From: Cupriavidus respiraculi
GTDB lineage: Bacteria > Pseudomonadota > Gammaproteobacteria > Burkholderiales > Burkholderiaceae
Length of the DNA stretch: 64,000 bases
Direction of reading: 5' to 3'
Assembly (NCBI RefSeq): GCF_914271545.1
Contig: NZ_CAJZAH010000009.1
Coordinates: forward strand, 100,847-164,846
Both the position numbers and the translations under genes were made by a program. Every line of letters begins with the position of its first letter. Within the stretch, counting starts at the first letter, position 1. This document shows positions 9,854 through 20,180 of the stretch, piece after piece. The notes beneath the pieces are model-generated. The model did not search any database. It was not told the origin of the DNA and saw nothing but the letters and a program-made list of their open reading frames with translations.

Positions 9854-12800
9854 ATGAACGACCAAAGCCAGCCGTCCCCACCGCCCGAGCCTGGCGCCGC
9901 ACCGATTCCCAGCAGCCTGGATTTCCCGGTGGTCGGCATCGGCGCGTCGGCGGGCGGACTGCAGGCGCTGCTGCGATTCTTCGAGCAGATGCCGGCGCAG
10001 AGCGGCATGGCGTTCGTGATCATCCTGCATCTGTCGCCGCGCCACGAGAGCAACGTGGCCTCGATCCTGCAGAACGCCACGCGCCTGCGCGTGACACAGG
10101 TCAACTCCCCGACGCCCATCGAGAAGAACCACGTCTACGTCATTTCCCCGAGCAAGGACCTGACCATGGTGGATGGGTATCTTCGGGTGGACGAGGCCAG
10201 GCGACCGAAGGGCCGCCATGTCGCCATCGATCTGTTCTTCCGCACGCTGGCCGACGCACACCAGCATCGCGCCTTCGCCATCGTGCTGTCCGGCACCGGC
10301 TCGGACGGTGCGGTAGGGCTGGCGCGCGTCAAGGAGTTCGGCGGCGTCACCATGGCGCAGTTGCCCGACGATGCCGAGTACGACGGCATGCCGCGCAGCG
10401 CCATTGCCACCAATGCGGTCGACGTGGTGTTGCCCGTAGCGGACATGCCGCAGAAGCTGTTGGCACTGTGGGACAACGCCTCCCGCATCGAGATGCCCGA
10501 GCCCGGCGACGACGGCACGCCGGCCCACGTGCCGCCGACCCCCGAGCGCAGCCGGGCCGCCGAAGACGCGCTGCACGACGTGATCGCCATGCTGCGCAAC
10601 CGCACGGGCCACGACTTCCGCCACTACAAGCGCGCCACGGTGCTGCGCCGGCTCGAACGCCGCATGCAGGTCAACGCCGTGCCCGACCTGGGGGCGTATC
10701 GGGAACTGCTGCAGTCGAATCTGAACGAAACGCCCGCCCTGTTGCGCGACATGCTGATTGGCGTCACCAACTTCTTCCGCGATCGCGAATCGTTCGAGGC
10801 GATCGAGCGCGATATCGTGCCGCTGCTGTTCGAAGACAAGCCGGCCGGGGAGCAGGTGCGCGCGTGGGCGGCTGGCTGCTCGACGGGCGAGGAAGCCTAT
10901 TCGATTGCCATGCTGCTGTGCGAGTACGCCGACACGCTGAGCCAGCCGCCGGGCGTGCAGGTGTTCGCCACGGATATCGACGACACGGCCATCGGCGTGG
11001 GCCGGGCCGGCAGCTATCCGGAATCCATCATCACCGATGTCACGCCAGCGCGGCTGCGCCAGTTCTTCACCAAGGAGGGGGCGTACTACCGCGTCAAGAA
11101 GCCGCTGCGCGACCACGTGCTGTTCGCCGCGCACAACGTACTGCGCGACCCACCGTTCTCGCGGCTGGATCTGGTGAGCTGCCGCAACCTGTTGATCTAT
11201 CTGGACCGGGAGGTGCAGGCCGAAGTGCTGGAGATGTTCCACTTCGCGTTGCGCCCCGGCGGCTTCCTGTTTCTGGGCAGTTCGGAATCCGCCGACTCGG
11301 CGGCGAAGTATTTCGAGCCGGTCGACAAGAAGAACCGCATCTTCCGCGCCAAGCCGGTGTCGCGTTCCTCGCGCTACGCCGCCACGCTGCCGCTGGGCAC
11401 CGAGCTGCGGCCGCTGGGGGGCAACCTGAGCATGCCGCGCGCGCCCGAGCGCCGCCGCTCCTCGTTCGCCGAAATGCACCAGCGCGTGCTCGAGCAATAT
11501 GCGCCGCCCAGCGTCATCATCGACTACGAGTCCAACATCATCCATATGTCGGACCGGGCCGGCCGCTTTCTGCGCTACATCGGCGGCGAGCCGTCGCACA
11601 ACCTCGTTGCGCTGGTGTACCCGGAGCTGCGCCTGGAGCTGCGCACGGCCCTGTACCAGGCGATGCAGACCAGCAAGAGCGTCGAGGCCCGCCGCACGCG
11701 CATCGAGCGCGAGGGCAGGACGTTCTACGTCAACATGACGGCGCGCCCGTTCCGCGATCCCGACGGCGGCGCGGAGTTCGTGCTGGTGCTGTTCGACGAG
11801 GTGGAAGACACGCTCAGCCACGAAAGCAAGACCGTGGCGGGCGAGGACTCGATGCTGGCCCAGCTGGAGTCCGAGCTGCAGCGGACCAAGGATCAGCTGC
11901 AGACCACCATCGAGCACGCGGAGACCTCCACCGAGGAACTGAAGGCGTCCAACGAGGAGCTGCAGGCCATCAACGAGGAGCTGCGCTCGGCCACGGAGGA
12001 GCTGGAGACCAGCAAGGAAGAGCTGCAGTCGATCAACGAGGAGCTGATCACCGTCAACCACGAACTGAAGATGAAGGTCGAGGAAACGGGCAAGATCAAC
12101 GACGACCTGCAGAACCTGATCGCTTCGACCGACATCGCCACGATCTTCGTGGACAGCGCGCTGCGCATCAAGCGCTATACGCCGCGCGCGGTCGACATCT
12201 TCAGCATCATCCCGTCGGATGTGGGCCGCTCGCTGCTCGATATCACGCACCGGCTGGACTACGCGAAGCTGGCCGACGACGTGGCCGAGACATTTACCTC
12301 GCTGCGCATGATCGAGCGCGAGGTGACCGGCAACGACGAGCGCTGGTACATCGCCCGCCTGCTCCCGTACCGCACCACGGAGGATCGCATCGAGGGTGCG
12401 GTGCTGACCTTCATCGACATCACCGGGCGCCGCCGCGCGGAGGAGCGCCTGCGCGCGGGCGAGGAGCGCGTCAGTTTCGTACTGGAGAGCACCAAGGACT
12501 ACGCCATCATCACGATGGACCCGTCGGGGCTCGTCACCACGTGGAACAAGGGGGCCGAGCGCATGTTCGGGTACACCGAGGAAGAGATGCTCGGGGTGCC
12601 GGGCTCCATCATCTTCACCCCGGAGGACCTGGCCGCGGGGGCGCACATCGAGGAGATGCGGCGCGCGCGCGAGGACGGCCGTGCCGAGGACGAGCGCTGG
12701 CACATGCACCGCGACGGCACACGGCTGTTCTGCAGCGGGGTGATGACGCCGCTGTCGCACGGTGCGGTGCGCGGCTATGCCAAGATCGCGCGCGATGCCA

Positions 12801-14008
12801 CGGGCGGCAAGCGCGCGGAAAACGAGCGCGAGACGCAGCTGCAGGCGCAGCGCGAGATGAGCGCCAAGGCCCAGGCGGCCAACCAGCTCAAGGATGAGTT
12901 CCTGGCGATCATGTCGCACGAGCTCAAGCATCCGCTGAACCTGATCCACGTCAACGCCGAGATACTGAGCCGCCTGCCGGCGGTGCAGACGACCGGCACG
13001 GCCGTGCGCGCGACCGAGACGATCCAGCGCGCGGTGATGGGCCAGGCCAAGATCATCGACGACCTGCTGGATTTCTCGCGGGTGCACACCGGCAAGCTTG
13101 CGCTGCGGCGCACCGCCGTGGACGTGGTGCGGGTACTGGAGGCGATCGTCGAGGCGCTGCGCCGCGACGGCGAGGAAAGCGGCGTGGCGGTGCGGCTGGA
13201 GTGCACGGACGAGCCGCTGTGGATCCACGCCGATGCGGTGCGCGTCGAACAGATCATCTGGAACCTTGCCAGCAACGCGCTGAAGTTCACCCCGCGCGGC
13301 GGCACGGTCGTGCTGTCGCTGCGCGCCGAGGACGGGATGGCGCGGGTCGATGTGGTGGACAACGGCATGGGCATCGTGCCCGAGAGCCTGCCCCATATTT
13401 TCGACATGTTCGCGCAGAGCACGGCGGCCAAACTGGCTGGCAAGGCGGGCCTGGGCATCGGGCTGGCACTGGTCAAGGAGCTGACCGCGCTGCACGGCGG
13501 CAGCGTCGAGGCGTCGTCGGAGGGGCCCGGGCGCGGTGCGCGCTTCACGGTGTGGCTGCCGCTCGATGCGCCGGCGGCGATGCCGGCCAAGGAGGCACCG
13601 ACGCAGGGCGTGCTCCAGGGCGTGCGGGTGCTGCTGGTCGACGACACCGAAGACACGCTGGAGGCGTTCGGCGACCTGCTGGCCATCGAGGGCGCGGTGG
13701 TGACCACCGCCAGCAACGCGTACAAGGCGCTGGAAATCGCACGGGGCGAAGACTTCGACGTGGTGCTGTCCGATATCGGCATGCCGGACATGGACGGTTG
13801 CCAGTTTCTCGAAACCCTGCGCCGCGAGCCGCGCGGCGCCACCGTGCCGGCCGTCGCGCTGACCGGCTATGGCCGCCCCAATGACGTCAGGCGCGTGATG
13901 GAAGCCGGCTTCAATGCGCATATCAGCAAGCCCGTGACGCTGTCCGAGCTGCTGAGCGTGCTGCAGGGGATCGGCGTGGGCGCCGCGCCGGTGCGCACCG
14001 CCGAATAG
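9854..14008 (+). CDS. CheB-CheR-PAS hybrid histidine kinase with C-terminal receiver
   Basis: This 1384-residue fusion joins a methylesterase, a methyltransferase and a kinase. The CheB domain (about 25-210) keeps the catalytic Ser in GASAGG near 32, His in ILHLSPRH near 59 and Asp in SGTGSDG. The CheR domain (about 230-490) has the SAM motif AGCSTGEEAY. A long coiled coil of repeated EEL heptads (about 665-755) leads to two PAS domains. Then come HisKA with MSHELKHPL, a HATPase_c with GLGIGLAL and a receiver with LSDIGMPDMDG. The start is uncertain: an in-frame GTG lies at 9833. Such fusions occur in many proteobacteria as signalling proteins separate from flagellar chemotaxis. It converges with the next operon across 32 bases. 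Confidence 0.9.
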   Translation: MNDQSQPSPPPEPGAAPIPSSLDFPVVGIGASAGGLQALLRFFEQMPAQSGMAFVIILHLSPRHESNVASILQNATRLRVTQVNSPTPIEKNHVYVISPSKDLTMVDGYLRVDEARRPKGRHVAIDLFFRTLADAHQHRAFAIVLSGTGSDGAVGLARVKEFGGVTMAQLPDDAEYDGMPRSAIATNAVDVVLPVADMPQKLLALWDNASRIEMPEPGDDGTPAHVPPTPERSRAAEDALHDVIAMLRNRTGHDFRHYKRATVLRRLERRMQVNAVPDLGAYRELLQSNLNETPALLRDMLIGVTNFFRDRESFEAIERDIVPLLFEDKPAGEQVRAWAAGCSTGEEAYSIAMLLCEYADTLSQPPGVQVFATDIDDTAIGVGRAGSYPESIITDVTPARLRQFFTKEGAYYRVKKPLRDHVLFAAHNVLRDPPFSRLDLVSCRNLLIYLDREVQAEVLEMFHFALRPGGFLFLGSSESADSAAKYFEPVDKKNRIFRAKPVSRSSRYAATLPLGTELRPLGGNLSMPRAPERRRSSFAEMHQRVLEQYAPPSVIIDYESNIIHMSDRAGRFLRYIGGEPSHNLVALVYPELRLELRTALYQAMQTSKSVEARRTRIEREGRTFYVNMTARPFRDPDGGAEFVLVLFDEVEDTLSHESKTVAGEDSMLAQLESELQRTKDQLQTTIEHAETSTEELKASNEELQAINEELRSATEELETSKEELQSINEELITVNHELKMKVEETGKINDDLQNLIASTDIATIFVDSALRIKRYTPRAVDIFSIIPSDVGRSLLDITHRLDYAKLADDVAETFTSLRMIEREVTGNDERWYIARLLPYRTTEDRIEGAVLTFIDITGRRRAEERLRAGEERVSFVLESTKDYAIITMDPSGLVTTWNKGAERMFGYTEEEMLGVPGSIIFTPEDLAAGAHIEEMRRAREDGRAEDERWHMHRDGTRLFCSGVMTPLSHGAVRGYAKIARDATGGKRAENERETQLQAQREMSAKAQAANQLKDEFLAIMSHELKHPLNLIHVNAEILSRLPAVQTTGTAVRATETIQRAVMGQAKIIDDLLDFSRVHTGKLALRRTAVDVVRVLEAIVEALRRDGEESGVAVRLECTDEPLWIHADAVRVEQIIWNLASNALKFTPRGGTVVLSLRAEDGMARVDVVDNGMGIVPESLPHIFDMFAQSTAAKLAGKAGLGIGLALVKELTALHGGSVEASSEGPGRGARFTVWLPLDAPAAMPAKEAPTQGVLQGVRVLLVDDTEDTLEAFGDLLAIEGAVVTTASNAYKALEIARGEDFDVVLSDIGMPDMDGCQFLETLRREPRGATVPAVALTGYGRPNDVRRVMEAGFNAHISKPVTLSELLSVLQGIGVGAAPVRTAE

Positions 14009-14040
14009 CGTCGGGGCGGACCAGTCCCGCGGCGCTGCGG

Positions 14041-15171
14041 CTATTCCTGCATGACGGCCCCGGCCGCTTCGCGGGGCAGCGTGATCGTGAAGCGGGTGCC
14101 GTGCTCGGGCGTCGAATCCACGCGGATCTGGCCGCCGTGCAGCGTCACCAGCTCGCGGGCGATATAGAGTCCCAGTCCCAGTCCGTCCGCGCTGCCGCCG
14201 GAGCGGCCCGAGCGGAAGGCGTCGAAGATATGCGGCAGCACGTCGGCGGGGATGACGCCGCCGTTGCGCACCGCGATCAGCAGCCGGGCCGGATGCGCGC
14301 CGTCCACCTGCACCTCGATCGGTGCGCCCGGTGCGCCGTGCTGCAGTGCATTGCCCACAAGGTTCGACAGTGCCTGCGACAGCAGGTCGGCATCGATCGC
14401 CGCCGTCGTCACGCCCTCGCAGGCGAGCGTGATGCGCGAGGCGGTGCCGTCGTGCGGGGCCTCGCGCCGGCTCTCGTGCTCGTCGATGATGGCCACGCAC
14501 AGCTCGCGCACATCGGCCTGCCGCGGCGACAGTTGCACCCGCCCGCCGTGCAGCCGGGCGATATGCATCAGCTGATCGACCATGCGCACCATGCGCTGGC
14601 TGCTGCGTCGGATGCGGTCGGTGGCGGGGGCCAGCTTCTCTTCGCCGCCGAAGCGCTCCAGAAACGAGGTGGAAGCCAGGATGGCGGACAGCGGCGTGCG
14701 CAGGTCGTGCGCCAGCACGGCCATCAGCATCTCGTTGGCCTTGAGCAGGCGCTGGGTGGTTTCGAGCTGTTCGGCCAGCAACTGTTTCTGGCGCGCCAGC
14801 TGCACGAAGACGTCGACCTTGGCCGCGAGGATCGTGGCGTCGATGGGCTTGTACAGGAAGTCCACCGCGCCGGCGGCGTAGCCGCGGAAAGTGCGCTGCA
14901 TGTCTCGCCCGGCGGCGGTCAGGAACAGGATGGGGATATGCCGCGTGCGGGCGCTGCCGCGCATCAGCTCGGCCAGCTCGAAGCCGTCCATCTCCGGCAT
15001 GTGCACGTCCAGGATCGCCAGCCCGAACTCGTGCTCCAGCAGCAGTTCCAGCGCGCGCTGCCCCGAGCCGGCGTGCACGATGTCGATGTCGGGCCGGTCC
15101 AGTACCGCATCCAGCGCGGCGAGATTGCCCGGGATGTCGTCGACGGCTAGGATCTTGACGGGTTTTGCCAT
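14041..15171 (-). CDS. Receiver-histidine kinase (hybrid, cytoplasmic)
   Basis: This 376-residue protein has an N-terminal receiver with acidic pocket D11/D12 and phospho-acceptor D55 (AILDVHMPEMDG). A coiled coil about 120-148 leads to HisKA with phospho-His 155 (LAHDLRTPL). A HATPase_c domain with an N-box (LVGNALQHG) and GLGLGLYIA follows. It has no membrane segment. An N-terminal receiver before a kinase suggests it relays phosphate from another kinase, plausibly the triple-receiver kinase encoded three genes upstream. It is the last gene of the minus-strand operon, 7 bases after cheB. Confidence 0.92.
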   Translation of the reverse strand: MAKPVKILAVDDIPGNLAALDAVLDRPDIDIVHAGSGQRALELLLEHEFGLAILDVHMPEMDGFELAELMRGSARTRHIPILFLTAAGRDMQRTFRGYAAGAVDFLYKPIDATILAAKVDVFVQLARQKQLLAEQLETTQRLLKANEMLMAVLAHDLRTPLSAILASTSFLERFGGEEKLAPATDRIRRSSQRMVRMVDQLMHIARLHGGRVQLSPRQADVRELCVAIIDEHESRREAPHDGTASRITLACEGVTTAAIDADLLSQALSNLVGNALQHGAPGAPIEVQVDGAHPARLLIAVRNGGVIPADVLPHIFDAFRSGRSGGSADGLGLGLYIARELVTLHGGQIRVDSTPEHGTRFTITLPREAAGAVMQE

Positions 15172-15178
15172 GTCTTGT

Positions 15179-15826
15179 TCACAGGTCGGCTTGCCGCAGG
15201 CGGCTGCCGATATCTTCGATAGTCAGTATCTCGTCCACCGGCCCCCCGGCGATCGCGTGGCTCGGCATCTCGCTCGCCTGCGCCGTCTCGGGCGCCTGCA
15301 CCCAGGCGCGGCCACCGCGCGCGCGGATCGCCTGCAGGCCGCGCGTGCCGTCGTCGTTGGCGCCGCTGAGCACCACGCCGAGGAGCGCGTCGTGCCAGGC
15401 CACCGCGGCCGACTCGAACAGCACGTCGATGGACGGGCGCGAGAACCGCACCGGCGGCTCCACCGACAGCGCGAAGCGCCTGCCATCGGCGTGGCTCTCG
15501 ACCAGCAGGTGGTAGTCGGGCGGGGCCACGTAGACGTGACCCGGCAGCACGGGCATCTTGTCCTCGGCCTCGCGCACCGGCAGCGCACAGCGCAGGCTGA
15601 ACATCTCGCTGAGCAGGCTCGGCGTGTCGGGCCGCAGATGCAGCACGATCAGCACGGAGGGGGCGAAGTCCCCCGGCAGCAGCGGCAACAGCGCGTTCAG
15701 CGCATCGATGCCGCCGGCCGAAGCGCCGATCGCCACCGCCTGCAGCGCAGCCGCCGGGCGCACGGCCGCGGTCGCGGTGCTGACACCGCTCTCGCCGCTG
15801 CCGCGGGGCCCCGGATGCGTGCTCAT
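15179..15826 (-). CDS. Stand-alone CheB-type methylesterase domain protein
   Basis: The 215-residue protein is a CheB catalytic domain without the regulatory receiver found in classical CheB. The triad is visible: Ser36 in GASAGG, His63 in VLHLRPD and Asp159 in SGANDDG. CheB hydrolyses glutamyl methyl esters on receptors, or deamidates them. With no receptor or CheA gene nearby, its substrate here is unknown. Its start overlaps the cheR stop by four bases (ATGA), so the two proteins are translationally coupled and probably made in matched amounts. Confidence 0.92.
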   Translation of the reverse strand: MSTHPGPRGSGESGVSTATAAVRPAAALQAVAIGASAGGIDALNALLPLLPGDFAPSVLIVLHLRPDTPSLLSEMFSLRCALPVREAEDKMPVLPGHVYVAPPDYHLLVESHADGRRFALSVEPPVRFSRPSIDVLFESAAVAWHDALLGVVLSGANDDGTRGLQAIRARGGRAWVQAPETAQASEMPSHAIAGGPVDEILTIEDIGSRLRQADL

Positions 15827-16683
15827 AGCTTGCGGTACAGCCGCTCGCTGGCGGCGGCCGGCTCGAACGCGTCGGCGTGGGCGGTGAACTGCAGGCTCTC
15901 CTTGCTGCCCAGCCCGAGGAAACCGCGCCGCACCAGCGCGTCGCGGAACAGGCCGATGGCGCGGTTCTGCAGCGCGCGGTCGAAGTAGATCAGCACGTTG
16001 CGGCAGGAGATCAGCTGCGCCTCCTGAAACACGCTGTCGGTGGCCAGGCTATGGTCGGCGAACACCGTGCGCTCGATCAGGCTGGCGTCGAACTTGGCCT
16101 TGCCATAGGCGGCATGGTAGTAGTCGGCCAGCGAGCGGCGTCCGCCGGCGAGCTGGTAGTTGCGCCCGAAGCCGCGCAGGCGGCCCGCCTCGTAGACGCC
16201 GGCGCGCGCCGCCGCCAGGGCATCGGGATTGATGTCGGTGGCATAGAAGGTGGTGCGCTCGTGCAGCCCTTCCTCGGCGAACAGGATGGCCAGCGACCAC
16301 AGCTCCTCGCCGCTGCTGCATCCCGCCACCCACACCTTGACCGACGGATAGGTCTTGAGCACCGGCGCCACCTGCTCGCGGATCGCGCGGAAATAGCTTG
16401 GGTCGCGGAACATGTCGCTGACCTGCACCGTCAGGTACTGGAAGAGGCGCGAGAACAGCGCCGGCTCGCGCAGCATGCGGTCCTGCAGCTGCGACAGCGT
16501 CGCAAGGCCCAGGTCGCCCAGCGCCTGCGTCAGCCGGCGCCGCAGCGAGGCGCGCGAGTACTCCCGGAAGTCGTGCTGGTACTTGCGGAAGATCGCCTGC
16601 AGCAGCAGGTCCAGTTCCAGCTCGAAGTCCTCGTCGGACGCGGCCTGCGTGGGCGCGCCCCGGTTCAGTTCGCGTGCAGCCAT
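15823..16683 (-). CDS. CheR-type protein-glutamate methyltransferase
   Basis: The 286-residue protein has the CheR N-terminal helical domain, followed by a SAM-binding domain with AGCSSGEELWSLA and the conserved ISCRNVLIYFD motif. CheR methylates glutamates of receptors using S-adenosylmethionine. I chose the ATG at 16683; a GTG at 16692 would add three residues. Either start lies inside the end of the upstream hybrid kinase gene (19-28 base overlap), which implies tight co-expression. With the following cheB it forms a methyl/demethyl pair that duplicates the CheB-CheR half of the fusion protein at 9854. Confidence 0.92.
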   Translation of the reverse strand: MAARELNRGAPTQAASDEDFELELDLLLQAIFRKYQHDFREYSRASLRRRLTQALGDLGLATLSQLQDRMLREPALFSRLFQYLTVQVSDMFRDPSYFRAIREQVAPVLKTYPSVKVWVAGCSSGEELWSLAILFAEEGLHERTTFYATDINPDALAAARAGVYEAGRLRGFGRNYQLAGGRRSLADYYHAAYGKAKFDASLIERTVFADHSLATDSVFQEAQLISCRNVLIYFDRALQNRAIGLFRDALVRRGFLGLGSKESLQFTAHADAFEPAAASERLYRKL

Positions 16684-19600
16684 ACCCGGCACAGTGACAG
16701 CAGCTTGTCCACTTCGATCGGCTTGGCGATGTAGTCGTTCGCGCCGGCCAGCAGGCAGGCCTCGCGGTCGGAGGACATCGCCTTGGCGGTGAGCGCGATG
16801 ATCGGCAGCGTGGCGTGCCTGGGCTGCTCGCGGATATGGCGCATCGCGGTCAGGCCGTCCATCTCCGGCATCATCACGTCCATCAGCACCAGGTCGATAT
16901 CGTCGCGCCCGTCCAGCACCTCGAGCGCCTCGCGGCCGTTGCGGGCGATCTCCACGGTGGCGCCCAGCGGCTCGATGACCTTGGACAGCGCGAAGATATT
17001 GCGCGCGTCGTCCTCTACCAGCAGCAGGGTACGCCCTTCGAAGGCGTCGTCGCGGCTGCGCACCGCGCGCAGCATGCGCTGCTGCTCGGGCGGCAGCGCC
17101 GATTCCACGCTGTGCAGGAACAGGGTCACCTCGTCGAGCAGGCGCTCCGGCGAGCGGGCGCCCTTGATGATGATCGACTTCGAATAACGGCGCAGGCGCT
17201 GCTCGTCATCGGCCGACAACTGCCGGCCGGTGTAGACGATGACGGGCGGAATGGCACGGTCCGGATCGGCCGCCATCCGCTCGAGCAGGTCGTGGCCGCT
17301 GCCGTCGGGCAGCACCATGTCCATCACCACGCAGTCGAAGGGCTGCTGCTGCAGGCAGGCCAGCGCGCCGGCGACGGTGTCGGTGGTGACGATCTCCACC
17401 GCCAGCGACTGCAGCAGTGCGCGGATGCTCTCGCGCAGCACCGCGTCGTCCTCGATCACCAGCACGCGCCGCACCTGCTGGGCCATGCGCGCCTCGAGCC
17501 GGCGGATCACCGCGGCGAGGTTGTCGCGCCCGCTGGGCTTGAGCGTGTAGCCGATGGCGCCGCGGTGCAGGGCGGCCTCCGCGTGGTCGCTGACCGAGAT
17601 CAGGTGGGTCGGGATGTGGCGCGTGGCCGGATCGCTCTTGAGCCAGTCGAGCAGGGTCAGGCCGGAATGGTCGGGCAGCGCCACGTCCAGCAGGATGCCG
17701 CACGGCTGGTGCTGGCGCGCCAGCGCGAGGCCCTGGTCGGCGCTGGTGGCGTGGATGCAGTCGAAGTCGAGCTCGTGCGCGAGGTCGTACAGGATGCGCG
17801 CGAAGTCGGTGTCGTCCTCGATGACCAGGATCAGCCGCTTGCCGCGCGAGCGCTGTGCGCGGTCATCGGCGATCGGCGCGGGGAAGGGGAACGGCGTGCC
17901 GCCAGCGCTAGGGGCTGGGGCAGCCGGCAGCGCGGCCTGCTGCGCCAGCCACGCGGCCGCGGACTGGGGAGCGCCCGCTGGCGCCGGCACGGGTGCCGGG
18001 CTGCCGGCGTCAAGCGCCTGCACGGCCTGCGCGCCCTCGGCGGCCTCGAACGCCACCGGCAGCACGAGGGTGAACACGCTGCCAACCCCGGGTTCGCTCG
18101 CCACCGACAGCGAGCCCTTGAGCAGGCCGGCGAGCTGGCGCGAGATCGACAGGCCCAGGCCGGTGCCGCCGAAGCGCCGGCTGGTGGTGCCGTCGGCCTG
18201 CTGGAACGCCTCGAAGATGATCTCCTGCTTGTCCTTGGGAATGCCGATGCCGGTGTCGCGGACCTCGAAGCGCACCGCGTGGTCGCCGTCGCGGGCCATC
18301 GCCAGCGTGACCTCGCCGCGCTCGGTGAACTTGAAGGCGTTGGACAGCAGATTGCGCAGGATCTGCTGCAGCCGCTGGTCGTCCGTCACGATGCTGGCCG
18401 GCACGCCCGGCGCGCGCTCGATGCGGAAGGCGACGTTGCGCTGCTCGGCGACCGGCGCGAAGGCGCGCTCCAGCGCCGAGGCGACCGTGTCCAGCGGGAC
18501 CGACTCGGGCTCGACGACGATGTGCCCGGCTTCGATCTTGGACAGGTCGAGAATATCGTTGATCAGATTGAGCAGGTCGGTATTCGAGGAGTGAATGGTG
18601 GCCGCGTACCGGACCTGCTCCGGCGTCATGTTGCCTTCCTTGTTGTCCTGCAGCAGCTTGGCCAGGATCAGCGCGCTGTTCAGCGGCGTGCGCAACTCGT
18701 GCGACATATTGGCCAGGAACTCGGACTTGTATTCGTTGGAGCGCTGCAGGGCCTTGGCCGTGGCCGCCAGTTCCGCCTGGAACTGCAGCAGTTCGACCTT
18801 CTGGCTCTCCAGCTGCTGGGTGTGTTCCTCCAGCTGGACGTTGGTCTGTTCCAGTTCCGCCTGCTGGGTCTCCAGCCGCGCCTGCGAGTCCATCAGCGCG
18901 CGGCCGCGCTCTTCCAGCTCCTCGTTGGAGACGCGCAGCTCTTCCTGCTGCACCTGCATTTCCTCGGCCTGGCGCTGCGTCTGGGCCAGCAGGGCCTCGA
19001 GCCGGCCGCGATAGGCGGCGGTGCGCAGCGCGGTGCCCAGGGTCTCGGCGGTACGGCCGAGCAGTTCGGCCACGTCTTCCAGTGGGCGCGGGCTGTCGAT
19101 GAAACCCAGTTCCACCACGGCCATGACCTCGCCCTCGGCCGTCAGCGGGGCCGCGACCACGGCGTTCGGCGCGGTCTTGCCCAGCGCGGAGGCGATCTGC
19201 AGGTAGTGCCCGGGCAAGGCGCCGGCGACGATGGTGCGGTTCTCGGCGGCAGCCTGTCCCACCAGCGTCTGGCCGGGGACCAGCGTCTCCGCCAGGTCGG
19301 TGGGCGCGGCCCATGCGGCCAGGCGCCGGAGCAGGCCGTCTTCGAGCAGGTACACCACGCCGGCGTGGGCGTTGGTATTGGCGGCCAGCGAGCGCAGGAA
19401 GGCCGCAGCCGCTTCGGCGGGCGTCTGGATGCCCCGGGTCTGCTGGATCACGCGCAGATGGCTCTCCTGCAGCCACGCGACGCGGCGCATGCCATTCTGG
19501 CTCTCAACGTAGCGGTACACCACCGCGGCGACGAACCACATCAGCAGGAAGCCGAAGCTGCGGTTGGCGATCGACATCATCGGATTGCCGCCCGCCGGGG

Positions 19601-19820
19601 ACAGCAGGAAGCCGGCAATCAGCAGCGTGGTCGCCGCGCCCGCCGTGTACAGCGCGGTGATCGGGCGCGCGGCGAAGATGCACAGGCAGATCGGCACCAG
19701 ATAGAACAGCCACTCGGCCAGGCCAAGCGGGGTGATCAGGTCGATCGCGAAAATCACCACGAACAACAGCGGCACAAACACGCGTTGGAGCAGATCGCTC
19801 CGCGCAAACGATTGGGGCAT
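16665..19820 (-). CDS. Membrane GAF hybrid histidine kinase with three receivers
   Basis: The 1051-residue sensor begins with four hydrophobic segments (about 12-105), so it sits in the inner membrane with a very small periplasmic part. A GAF domain (about 125-270) and a Gln/Glu-rich coiled coil (280-365) lead to HisKA with phospho-His 374 (MSHELRTPL). A HATPase_c domain and three successive receivers follow, with phospho-Asp in [22 protein letters not shown] and [11 protein letters not shown]. The open frame continues upstream to 20540, but that part is low-complexity and lacks family character; the ATG at 19820 places the first membrane helix properly. It heads the operon with cheR, cheB and the receiver-kinase. 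Confidence 0.9.
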   Translation of the reverse strand: MPQSFARSDLLQRVFVPLLFVVIFAIDLITPLGLAEWLFYLVPICLCIFAARPITALYTAGAATTLLIAGFLLSPAGGNPMMSIANRSFGFLLMWFVAAVVYRYVESQNGMRRVAWLQESHLRVIQQTRGIQTPAEAAAAFLRSLAANTNAHAGVVYLLEDGLLRRLAAWAAPTDLAETLVPGQTLVGQAAAENRTIVAGALPGHYLQIASALGKTAPNAVVAAPLTAEGEVMAVVELGFIDSPRPLEDVAELLGRTAETLGTALRTAAYRGRLEALLAQTQRQAEEMQVQQEELRVSNEELEERGRALMDSQARLETQQAELEQTNVQLEEHTQQLESQKVELLQFQAELAATAKALQRSNEYKSEFLANMSHELRTPLNSALILAKLLQDNKEGNMTPEQVRYAATIHSSNTDLLNLINDILDLSKIEAGHIVVEPESVPLDTVASALERAFAPVAEQRNVAFRIERAPGVPASIVTDDQRLQQILRNLLSNAFKFTERGEVTLAMARDGDHAVRFEVRDTGIGIPKDKQEIIFEAFQQADGTTSRRFGGTGLGLSISRQLAGLLKGSLSVASEPGVGSVFTLVLPVAFEAAEGAQAVQALDAGSPAPVPAPAGAPQSAAAWLAQQAALPAAPAPSAGGTPFPFPAPIADDRAQRSRGKRLILVIEDDTDFARILYDLAHELDFDCIHATSADQGLALARQHQPCGILLDVALPDHSGLTLLDWLKSDPATRHIPTHLISVSDHAEAALHRGAIGYTLKPSGRDNLAAVIRRLEARMAQQVRRVLVIEDDAVLRESIRALLQSLAVEIVTTDTVAGALACLQQQPFDCVVMDMVLPDGSGHDLLERMAADPDRAIPPVIVYTGRQLSADDEQRLRRYSKSIIIKGARSPERLLDEVTLFLHSVESALPPEQQRMLRAVRSRDDAFEGRTLLLVEDDARNIFALSKVIEPLGATVEIARNGREALEVLDGRDDIDLVLMDVMMPEMDGLTAMRHIREQPRHATLPIIALTAKAMSSDREACLLAGANDYIAKPIEVDKLLSLCRVWLHAN

Positions 19821-20180
19821 ACGGATGGCCAATGGGTCTGACAGCGGGCGCAGTGCCGGCGCAGAAAACCGGCTGGGGACCTGCGCAAGGACACAAATGT
19901 TATCAAACTGATACCGCAGCCCGGCGAATATGTCGATTCGGCACGTCTTCCGGGGCGCTCCGCTCAGGCGCGAATCCTGCAGGTAAAAGCTGTGCCGCAT
20001 GCGCGCTATGGCAGTATGGCCGCATGGCAACGCGGCGCGGCGGTGCCCGCCAGCCCATGCCCACCATGGATGGTTTTGCCAATCCGTCCGTTTTCTTCCT
20101 CGAAGGAGCAGCAAGAATGCCAATTTTTCGCCGCAGCAGCATCGCCAGCGCGCCGGTCGCCGTCGCAGGGAGCCGCTGAG
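19821..20180. other. Divergent intergenic region, hybrid kinase / DUF808 gene
   Basis: This 360-base strip separates divergent genes and must hold both promoters. An AT-richer patch at 19890-19915 contains a short inverted repeat, TATCA-AAC-TGATA (19901-19913), about 85 bases before the kinase start; it could be an operator. No small gene with convincing codon use was found. Confidence 0.4.

Noticed and set aside
9686-14500. A 1604-codon open frame on the minus strand opposite the CheB-CheR fusion
   Set aside because: It is an antisense shadow of high-GC coding DNA: repetitive Arg/Gly/Ala/His content, no domains, and it crosses two genuine genes.
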